A stretch of DNA of 6,846 bases from Gammaproteobacteria bacterium (GTDB lineage Bacteria; Pseudomonadota; Gammaproteobacteria; SZUA-21): contig QIKQ01000149.1 of the NCBI GenBank assembly GCA_003233075.1, forward strand, positions 1 to 6,846, written 5' to 3'. Made by a program: the position numbers and the translations under genes. The notes beneath the pieces were generated by a model. That model was not told the DNA's origin. It was given only the letters and a program-made list of their open reading frames with translations, and made no database searches. Below are positions 1 to 6,350 of this stretch, piece by piece. Position 1 is the first letter of the stretch. Every line of letters begins with the position of its first letter.

Positions 1-1
1 G

Positions 2-763
2 GCTTACGGCAAGTTGGATTTTAAGTCTTCGCTCAGGTTTATCCATAGATTGTGTACTGCTGGAAGAATCAGAGATTTGAGGAACTGTCGCGTCTTGATT
101 TGGATTCGCTTCTTCCGTAAAGACCGGCCAAGCCAGATGTAGACGATCGTTACGAACAAAAGCAAGTAATTGATTCGTATTGATTTCCAACTGTACTGGC
201 TCCCACGGAGTCCAATAACGTTCCTTTTCAAAACGACGATAATAATATTGCGCCGGGTCACCACCCTTGGTTCGAGCAAAAACATGCATGGTATAAATAT
301 CAGTTTGATAGTAGGTTGCTACTACTTCCAAAAAAGATATTTCATCGAGCTTTTCTAAGTAACGGATTAAGGAATCTTCAGTGGTAAATTCATTGACTTC
401 ATTTTGTAATAATTCATTTTCTAGTTCTTGAAACAAAGTGGACTTATCATCTAACAGTTCAGGCTCAACCCAATTCTCTGGATATAAAAACACTTTTCGA
501 TTTGCCTCCCAGACACGATAATTGCGCATCCACTGCCATTGCTGCCAGCTCTTATCATTTTTTACATCGGCTGCAGCAGAGGGTTCCAAACCCATCAGAC
601 AGCGCTGTACATATAATTGTATAACGCCATGTGCCTGAACTATTCGCGACGAAGGCAAACAAGCTTCCATTTCAACATCCACTAAAAAGAAATCGAATAG
701 CTCATTCTCATCGTTAATACTGGGTATCACTGCTAGCAAATAAGCAACCAGTGCATCGCGTTT
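2..763 (-). CDS. TcA-like protein, continuation after the frameshift; neuraminidase-like domain, partial at left edge
   Basis: These 254 codons are open throughout, in the -1 frame relative to the upstream 1525-codon ORF, and run off the left edge. They begin KRDALVAYLL and contain the strongest TcA landmarks in the window: WQWMRNYRVWEANRK, FLYPENWVEPELLDDKS, FQELENELLQNEV and, near the end, LHLAWPVFTEE. TcA proteins carry these in the stretch leading from the ABC-toxin N-terminal region into the neuraminidase-like domain. There is no start codon with a ribosome binding site, and the homology runs straight across the join, so this is not an independent gene. Restoring one base gives a continuous reading of about 1770 residues within the window. 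TcA proteins are usually about 2400 residues or more, so the remaining neuraminidase-like part, the channel helices and the TcB-binding domain should lie beyond position 1. A short 93-codon ORF at 4-285 on the same strand is an out-of-frame shadow. Confidence 0.88.
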
Positions 764-3700
764 TTGTGTTTTTGTGGACGAATATTATCCATGATTTCCG
801 CGAGCGTCGTTAACCAAAGACTTTCTGTATAGCGTGCCTTAAGGGCCATACGCAACGATTCAGTATCTGCCACATCCAGACGCGCTTTCAAATAACTATT
901 AATTTGCGCTAAAGGAACACCCATTTTACGTGGATATTCCATCACGCGCGAAATTTTCCGCCAGGTCTCGGGATTTCGATAAGCGCCTATGTCCGGATTA
1001 GAAAACCCGAAAAACAAATCAATTTCGTCGAGCAAATCTCGATCATAAGCGTTTAAAATTGCCATGGTATTTAGTAATTCATCGCGTGAACCAGTAAAGG
1101 GCAGCGCATCAGTTGGTAATAATAAGTCCATTATTGAACCAAAAGTAATCGGATTTTCTGCATCTGACGGATTCACTACTGCCGACAAGCTATTCAATAA
1201 ACCCAATGTTTTTACAAAAACTTCCCAATTTTGGTACGCAGCTTTTATCTGTCCCGCTTGAAAAGGAACCGAATCCATCTCAAACCAGACGAAAGTGGAG
1301 CTATTGCTCAATAGCCAAGCTAAATTATCACTGCTAATTCCTACCGATGAACTAAGTAAAAATAATTTATGGCACAGTCTAAGTGATGCAAATTGTTTGG
1401 GAAAAGTGGCTTCATTGACAACTGGAAGGTTCGCAGGAATATTAACTAAATCAACAAGTAAATCACCTGATAAATGAGTCTTTAACAGTACATTTGCTGG
1501 AACGAGTTGTTTTACAAAAGCATTATCCAAAATAGCGCTGGCCACTTCTATATCAACACTAAAGGACTCGCTTATTTGCGTCTTTAAACTATTTTGTTTT
1601 TGAGCTTGATATAGATAGGCGCTAATTTCCGTTAATAAGGCTTCGATTAAACCTTTTCGTTCTACCTCAACATCCTCCAAATTCGGCCCAGGAGCTGCTT
1701 CCAAAGCAGCTTGCGCTGCTTTAATTTGCACTAAATTTTCAATTGTCGCGCTTAAGTGTTCATCAATGTAATCTGCCGCATTGGGTGGCGCCGTCCAATC
1801 GTAATCCACCATACGCATAAAGTTGTTAGCAATTTCCTCATTCATGCCTGGCAGTTGAAGCAGTAAATTCTTTAACGGCTCCTTTAGTTCATCGGCCATG
1901 AGATCAACATTAAACGGGCTTCGGGTCGAATCATAGGCTGCTTGATAACTAGTTTGCAGAGCCTTAAGTATTGAGGTTATTTTGTCGTCTTTGATTTCCC
2001 GGTCAACTAAATTAGATGCTTCATGAAACAATAGAAATTTAACATCTTCAACTCCTAAGGCAGATTCCTTCGCCAAAGTAAATCGTTCAATAAATTGTAG
2101 TGTATTTTCAGGAGAGAAAAAAATATCAATATTAATAAGTTCTTTATAAACCAGAAAGTCACTGACCGATATTTTAAGACGTCGACTTAATAACGTGCTG
2201 GCATACAATGAGCTTAAATTCAAATAAGTCAAATCAGCATTCACTAAGGTAACCAATAAGCTATCCAATTCTTCTTCAGTCACTTGCAAACACAAAGCGA
2301 CACTTGTTTTGTGGTTGCTTATAAGATCACCTACATCAATATTTTCAATTTTCAAGCCTTCATCGATAAAACCATTCACTGCTTTATTCAGAAAAATGGT
2401 TTGATATAAAGACTGATAGTTTGAATCTACTAGGTCAACATGTGGAATCGTGCCGTAAAATCCGATCAACTCGTCCAACTTAATTCCAGTTCGCTCATTT
2501 ATCTCAAGCAACTGCCCCATTAACTCCAGACAATTATTATTCAGGGCGGATTTTCCTAAATTCACTTGAACTACAATTTCGTTCAATATTTCTTTTTTCC
2601 AGCCGCTTAGTTTCATCAGACGAAGAAATCGATGCATACGATCCAGTGCATCCAGATCCAGGCTATCAATTTCTTTTTGTGCTGTATCACAAGTCTCATC
2701 GAGATGACGTATGAACAGTAACTCATCTGGGTTAATGTATTTGAGTTGTAAAAATTCTGATAGCTCTGGATAGCTCAAGCCAGATTTAGTTAAAAAAGTA
2801 TCCACAATTTCCATGTCAGCAACGACATCAGCCGGATTAACATTCCAAAACTTATTTTGATTTCCAACATCAGGCGCCACAATAAGTACTCGTTCCTGAT
2901 CACTAATACCTAACTTCTCAGCTGCTATCTCAAAATTTTCCGGTGTCGCGGCAATTTGGTACTCACGCATCAAATCAGAACGTTTTATGTCAAACCGTTC
3001 AAAATAAGCTGAACCTTCTGTGTGGGCTAAAGAAAAAGGTAGTTTGAATGCATAGCTGCTACTTTCCAATTCGATATACGCAGCTTCATTTATGTATTCA
3101 GGGGCTGCTGCTAACTCAGCTGCGCTTGCATAGGTTTGTCGCAAACGTTTAACTTTCCAATCGTTGCCCGCCACATTGATAATCTTACAAACTGCTTTAT
3201 CATCCCGTAATATGTAATCACCATTCACGTCGGGTTCAAAAATAACCGCTTTATTGGTAAAAGGAATGTTTTTAGCATTTACAAGTGTGAGCAAATTTGC
3301 GGGGATCGCACCCTCCGTAATAGGCCCGGCATAATCGATACCGGCATCAGGTGCAATCTGGTCTTCCAGTATCTCGCAAACTAAATCGATATATGGAAGT
3401 GGCGTCATTGCATTATCGCAACTCAAATCTAGATCACCCAAATCTGATCGCCGCTCAAATAGAACATCTTTGGCAAGATAACCTTCGGTTACAGGATTTG
3501 TTGTCAAATCAACAACGCTACGTTTCTCCAAAAATTGTAATACTTCGACTAAGTAAGCCGCGGGACTATAAACTGAACGACATTGCTCACACGCACACAA
3601 GTCGGTCATTTTGAAAAGCGACTTCATATTGGGGAAATCTTCGCTCACAGCTTTAAGTTTAAGCGACAAAGAATCTATTTTAGACGCGCTGATTTCCGCA

Positions 3701-5310
3701 CTGCGCATGGTATCCTGCAACTCACCCACGATCATCATTGAGGCAGTATGTACAGCTTCTGATCGCGCGAAAATGTCTTCCGCTTCTTTTAACGCTATCC
3801 CCGCCTTAGGCGCAATTTCATTTATAAAACGAGATCTACCAAAACCAATAATCGACTGGGCTGAATGTACTTTATTTTCGATGAGAGCAGTTGTTTTATC
3901 ATAATCCGGAGTCAGCTTGTAAACCCGTTGTATGTTTTTTAAATCTTTAAGTAATTTTTGATTTTTACTGCGGCTGATTTTTTTCTTACGAAAGAACAAG
4001 TCTACGTTAGACTTTTTGAGATCGAACTCGTCATGTTTATCAAAAAAGCCAATGATTTCATCTTGCGTTTCAAATTTTGGTTTTTTCTCTTGTTTTAATT
4101 TTGCCGCAAATGCCAAAGTAGGAAATTTCAAGTCCGTTTTCTTTGCGAGTGACCTTGCATGTAAATCAATTAATTTGTTGTTTATCTTAATACCAGTTTC
4201 TTTAATTTTCTCTGCCGACCTACTCAATAAATCTTTCCAACCTTCATGTCCCGATTTAACTAACTTTTTTAATTCTTCTGGTTTCTGAACATCCGCTAGT
4301 TCTTTAACTGAATTCACTGCAATAACATCAAACCCGATAATTTCTGCAATCTCTACACTCGCCTTGGCTTCCTCTCTATTTTTTGCTGACTCAAAAACCT
4401 CAGTGCTTGACAATAACTCGAAAAATTTTCGATAATCTTGTTTGCTTTCTTTCAAAACCTCGCTAATTTGTTGTATTTTTTCTTTATTTGCAAAGGTACT
4501 AATTAACTCAATTACTTTTTTTGACTGCGCTTTAGCATGGTGTTTTTTTGCTTTGCCTTTCAGTTTTTCCAATAAAGTTAAACTATCTTTCAGATCTTCC
4601 TTTTTAATACTAGGTATGATTTTTTCTTTTACCGCCAACTTAATATCTGCAACAATCTGCTTTTCATTAATTAAAGCAATCTCGTACAACAAAGATTCAA
4701 TATCGCTATTAAGATCCACTTGGAAACGAAGCGTAAAAACACTGCTTAAATCATTTTTAAGTAAGGTATCTTTTCTAAACAAGGCGTAAAAAAATTCAAC
4801 TGCAATTCTTGACTTATTGGCCATGCGATGCGCCAACACCAAATGATCTAGCTTTATCGACTCAACATTACACTCACGACTTAAAAAAGAAATATCCTGG
4901 TTGTCATTATTCTCTTCAAGCTCATACAAAGCTATATTTTCAATCAATGATGCGGTAGTACGGACAAGTGTTGTAAACTCGTCACATTCAACAGGGATTG
5001 AAACTTTTAGCTGAATATTAAACTCAGCTTCTTTAGGCGCGTTAAACAGAATCTCGTCAAATGAAGGTTCGTATAAAAGCTTCTTGCCTTTACGCGTATA
5101 GACTCGAACAATTAAATCCGCACGTTTCTTTTCCGCTCGCGCAAATTGTTTAGGGTCGTATTTAATTTCGTAGTATCCATCTTCATTTGTGACGGATTCT
5201 CCCAATAGTTGTTCGTTACGCAAATCACGATCATAGGCCCTAACTAAAAACCCGGCTGAAACTGACAAATCCAAAGCTCTAACGACCCCTGCTAATATAT
5301 ATCTGCTCAT
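733..5310 (-). CDS. Tc toxin A-subunit (TcA)-like protein, N-terminal 1525 codons; frame broken near the 3' end
   Basis: TcA proteins form the large pentameric, receptor-binding and membrane-perforating channel of toxin complexes. Residues 1 to about 100 read as a transthyretin/carboxypeptidase-regulatory-like beta domain (AYDRDLRNEQLLGESVTNED, then GYYEIKY). Residues about 105-540 are mainly helical, very Lys-rich between about 220 and 500. The VRP1 signature follows: LCACEQCRSVYSPAAYL at residues 571-587, then RRSDLGDLDLSCDN and TPLPYIDLVCEILE. Residues about 1390-1515 match the ABC-toxin N-terminal region (LNAYDRDLLDEIDLFFGF, TWRKISRVMEYPRKMGVPL). The ATG at 5310 is supported by AAAGG eight bases upstream and by the domain starting at once. 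The last ten residues before the TAG at 735-733 are out of frame: the family motif RDALVAYLL continues in the -1 frame, so this ORF is the front part of a longer gene. Classic TcdA1, as I remember it, has SPAAYL near residue 110, so the N-terminal extension here is unusually long. Family assignment is firm; subunit stoichiometry and target are inferred from the family. Confidence 0.9.
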   Translation of the reverse strand: MSRYILAGVVRALDLSVSAGFLVRAYDRDLRNEQLLGESVTNEDGYYEIKYDPKQFARAEKKRADLIVRVYTRKGKKLLYEPSFDEILFNAPKEAEFNIQLKVSIPVECDEFTTLVRTTASLIENIALYELEENNDNQDISFLSRECNVESIKLDHLVLAHRMANKSRIAVEFFYALFRKDTLLKNDLSSVFTLRFQVDLNSDIESLLYEIALINEKQIVADIKLAVKEKIIPSIKKEDLKDSLTLLEKLKGKAKKHHAKAQSKKVIELISTFANKEKIQQISEVLKESKQDYRKFFELLSSTEVFESAKNREEAKASVEIAEIIGFDVIAVNSVKELADVQKPEELKKLVKSGHEGWKDLLSRSAEKIKETGIKINNKLIDLHARSLAKKTDLKFPTLAFAAKLKQEKKPKFETQDEIIGFFDKHDEFDLKKSNVDLFFRKKKISRSKNQKLLKDLKNIQRVYKLTPDYDKTTALIENKVHSAQSIIGFGRSRFINEIAPKAGIALKEAEDIFARSEAVHTASMMIVGELQDTMRSAEISASKIDSLSLKLKAVSEDFPNMKSLFKMTDLCACEQCRSVYSPAAYLVEVLQFLEKRSVVDLTTNPVTEGYLAKDVLFERRSDLGDLDLSCDNAMTPLPYIDLVCEILEDQIAPDAGIDYAGPITEGAIPANLLTLVNAKNIPFTNKAVIFEPDVNGDYILRDDKAVCKIINVAGNDWKVKRLRQTYASAAELAAAPEYINEAAYIELESSSYAFKLPFSLAHTEGSAYFERFDIKRSDLMREYQIAATPENFEIAAEKLGISDQERVLIVAPDVGNQNKFWNVNPADVVADMEIVDTFLTKSGLSYPELSEFLQLKYINPDELLFIRHLDETCDTAQKEIDSLDLDALDRMHRFLRLMKLSGWKKEILNEIVVQVNLGKSALNNNCLELMGQLLEINERTGIKLDELIGFYGTIPHVDLVDSNYQSLYQTIFLNKAVNGFIDEGLKIENIDVGDLISNHKTSVALCLQVTEEELDSLLVTLVNADLTYLNLSSLYASTLLSRRLKISVSDFLVYKELINIDIFFSPENTLQFIERFTLAKESALGVEDVKFLLFHEASNLVDREIKDDKITSILKALQTSYQAAYDSTRSPFNVDLMADELKEPLKNLLLQLPGMNEEIANNFMRMVDYDWTAPPNAADYIDEHLSATIENLVQIKAAQAALEAAPGPNLEDVEVERKGLIEALLTEISAYLYQAQKQNSLKTQISESFSVDIEVASAILDNAFVKQLVPANVLLKTHLSGDLLVDLVNIPANLPVVNEATFPKQFASLRLCHKLFLLSSSVGISSDNLAWLLSNSSTFVWFEMDSVPFQAGQIKAAYQNWEVFVKTLGLLNSLSAVVNPSDAENPITFGSIMDLLLPTDALPFTGSRDELLNTMAILNAYDRDLLDEIDLFFGFSNPDIGAYRNPETWRKISRVMEYPRKMGVPLAQINSYLKARLDVADTESLRMALKARYTESLWLTTLAEIMDNIRPQKHKNAMHWLLIC
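761..773 (-). other. Frameshift site in the TcA gene: two A5 runs separated by CAC
   Basis: On the coding strand the sequence reads CAAAAACACAAAAACGCG. In the upstream frame it gives QKHKNA and reaches a TAG at 735-733. In the -1 frame it gives KKRDALVAYLL, the expected TcA sequence. One extra A in the second run gives QKHKKRDAL and one extra A in the first gives QKTQKRDAL; both fit the family, so the exact site cannot be fixed. A -1 ribosomal slip on AAA-AAC would give the same protein as an insertion in the second run, but the heptamer C-AAA-AAC is a poor slippery site in the P position. The break itself is directly visible; its cause (sequencing error, mutation or recoding) is not. Confidence 0.85.
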
Positions 5311-5357
5311 AGGACTTACCTTTAAAGTTATTTCAGAATTAAATATAAAATACTTGC
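5311..5357. other. Intergenic spacer between toxin cargo and TcA gene
   Basis: These 47 bases are AT-rich and hold the ribosome binding site of the TcA gene. I see no hairpin with a T-run on the coding strand and only a TATATT that could act as a -10 element without a matching -35. There is no room for an immunity gene. Confidence 0.6.
5319..5323 (-). promoter_or_regulatory. Ribosome binding site of the TcA-like gene
   Basis: AAAGG lies eight bases before the ATG at 5310 on the coding strand. It supports this start over later in-frame start codons. The 47-bp spacer between the toxin stop (5358) and this ATG shows no clear terminator hairpin, so the gene is probably co-transcribed with the RHS gene upstream. 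Confidence 0.7.
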
Positions 5358-6347
5358 CTATCTAACATTAAAATCAAAATTCAGTTCGAAAAATGGCACT
5401 ATTCCGCTTGCTCCGCCAGACATTTGAGGTAATGGTGGCGCTGTAATAATATTAACAGCAGGAAGTGCAGCTCTCAAGTTGAATAGGTTCCCCGTACAAC
5501 TACCACACATCCCTCTGTCGGCAAATAAATATAGTGTCCCACTAGAACTAGCCCCTTGCGCTGCATCAGTCGTCAACAAAGTTTGACCAAATAATTTTAA
5601 CTCAGCATCAACTGTTCTTTGAGTAATACGACCGTAAGGATTTGGCGCATCAAAAGGAATTAGTCTTGGGTCTGGCGCCGGAATCGCTGCCGTTACCGGT
5701 GCATCTGCTTGTGCTACTATTCCATCGGCATTCCTGACGATCGGTCTTTCGCCAATACCAATCGCTTGTCGACTCGTTTCAGAACCCGGCCCCGTTCCAC
5801 TACGCCCACTTCTAGTAGATAGCGAAATGGCCGCATCATCAATCTCTCCAACAATCGCTGCCCGTGCTCTACCCCCTGACTCAGAAACAGCTAAGGCTTG
5901 CGCTTCAGCTTGCGCTAGTCCAGCCTCTGCTGTTTCTCTTGCTATTGCAGTTCGCGAAGGTGTACCTGTAAATACACCCCTAACTGCTTCACCAGTTCTT
6001 TCTGCTCCTTCAGTAAAAGCTTGCGTACCTCGCGCGCCACGGATAGCAACAGTTGCTGCTCTAACTGCTAACGGAGCTGCCTCTTGCCTTGCGCCTTCAC
6101 TTGCTAAGCGAGCAGAAGCTTGTGTAAATGTATTTGCAACCCCCCTGCCTGCTGCAGAATTAACTACTCTTGCAGTCAGAGCTTTTCCTAATCCAGTACG
6201 TAGCCCAGCAGATAATAATTGACCACCGCCATGAAACAATCCTCCTGTGACGCCGCCAATTATGCCCGTTACAGCGATTCGCTCCACACTTGTTTCTCTA
6301 CCATCCACAACAGCTTCAACAACTTCTGCTGTAACGCCACCCGCAAC
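5358..6347 (-). CDS. C-terminal cargo of the TcC/RHS protein: Ala/Gly/Arg-rich segment plus deaminase-like toxin domain, cut off by an upstream TGA
   Basis: This frame continues directly from the RHS core across the TGA and ends at TAG (5360-5358). It has no convincing start of its own: the first candidate is GTG at 6308, with only a weak GAAG five bases upstream, so it is best read as the hypervariable C-terminus of the preceding protein. Numbering from that GTG, residues 1-50 are Gly-rich and hydrophobic (IIGGVTGGLFHGGGQLL). Residues 50-215 are low in complexity, rich in Ala, Arg, Glu, Ser and Thr, and probably flexible. Residues about 225-290 form the only clearly domain-like part (see the separate entry). 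By hand count the 316 residues hold 2 Lys against about 27 Arg, unlike the Lys-rich TcA next door. Base composition is also higher in GC than in most of the TcA gene. From the end of the core to the stop there are about 367 residues, somewhat more than the roughly 30 kDa usual for TcC cargos as I recall. Expression as toxin requires readthrough, reversion or a sequence correction. Confidence 0.72.
   Translation of the reverse strand, partial: VAGGVTAEVVEAVVDGRETSVERIAVTGIIGGVTGGLFHGGGQLLSAGLRTGLGKALTARVVNSAAGRGVANTFTQASARLASEGARQEAAPLAVRAATVAIRGARGTQAFTEGAERTGEAVRGVFTGTPSRTAIARETAEAGLAQAEAQALAVSESGGRARAAIVGEIDDAAISLSTRSGRSGTGPGSETSRQAIGIGERPIVRNADGIVAQADAPVTAAIPAPDPRLIPFDAPNPYGRITQRTVDAELKLFGQTLLTTDAAQGASSSGTLYLFADRGMCGSCTGNLFNLRAALPAVNIITAPPLPQMSGGASGIVPFFELNFDFNVR
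5425..5640 (-). other. Putative nucleic-acid deaminase-fold toxin domain (similar to PF14424-type toxin deaminases)
   Basis: Within the cargo the sequence runs GRITQRTVDAELKLF, about 25 residues later GTLYLFADRGMCGSC, then LFNLRAALPAVNII. This order is that of deaminase-fold toxins of polymorphic toxin systems: an acidic x-A-E motif on a helix, a strand with the pattern G-x-hydrophobic-x-L-[FY]-[AT]-[DE]-R, a C-x-x-C motif, and a strand preceded by P-x-hydrophobic. Candidate catalytic residues, numbered from the GTG at 6308, are E236 for proton transfer and D234, C268 and C271 for zinc binding. An Asp instead of His or Cys in the first motif occurs, as I remember, in the BURPS668_1122-type family. 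A deaminase of this kind would convert cytosine or adenine bases in nucleic acid or nucleotides; the substrate cannot be told from sequence. About 45 residues follow to the stop. An alternative is a non-catalytic Cys-pair domain. Confidence 0.58.
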
Positions 6348-6350
6348 TCA
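6348..6350 (-). other. In-frame TGA between the RHS core and its C-terminal toxin
   Basis: The codons read AAIAG, TGA, VAGGVTAEVVEAVV without any change of frame, and the hydrophobic Ala/Gly character is the same on both sides. A single substitution from GGA (Gly) or CGA (Arg) would explain it. It separates the cage from the deaminase-like cargo by one codon. Recoding is unlikely: TGG is used freely for Trp and no other TGA interrupts the genes here. Confidence 0.85.

Noticed and set aside
3351..4789. Plus-strand ORFs of 87 to 115 codons inside the TcA gene
   Set aside because: They lie antisense to a long homologous coding frame and their translations match nothing I know; they are shadows.
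5330..5357. Promoter for the TcA gene in the spacer (TATATT as -10)
   Set aside because: No acceptable -35 hexamer at 16-18 bases; the AT-rich spacer alone is not evidence.
5860..6160. Repeat array in the cargo linker
   Set aside because: The similar-looking GCT/GCA-rich stretches come from Ala-rich coding sequence; no regular unit or spacing is present.
6306..6308. GTG at 6308 as the true start of a separate toxin gene
   Set aside because: Only a weak GAAG precedes it, and the same frame is open back to the TGA with the hydrophobic linker continuing across it, so the segment is better read as part of the RHS protein.
6348..6350. TGA read as Gly, Trp or selenocysteine
   Set aside because: Trp is written as TGG throughout, no other in-frame TGA occurs in more than 2000 codons, and I see no selenoprotein context; a point mutation or error is simpler.
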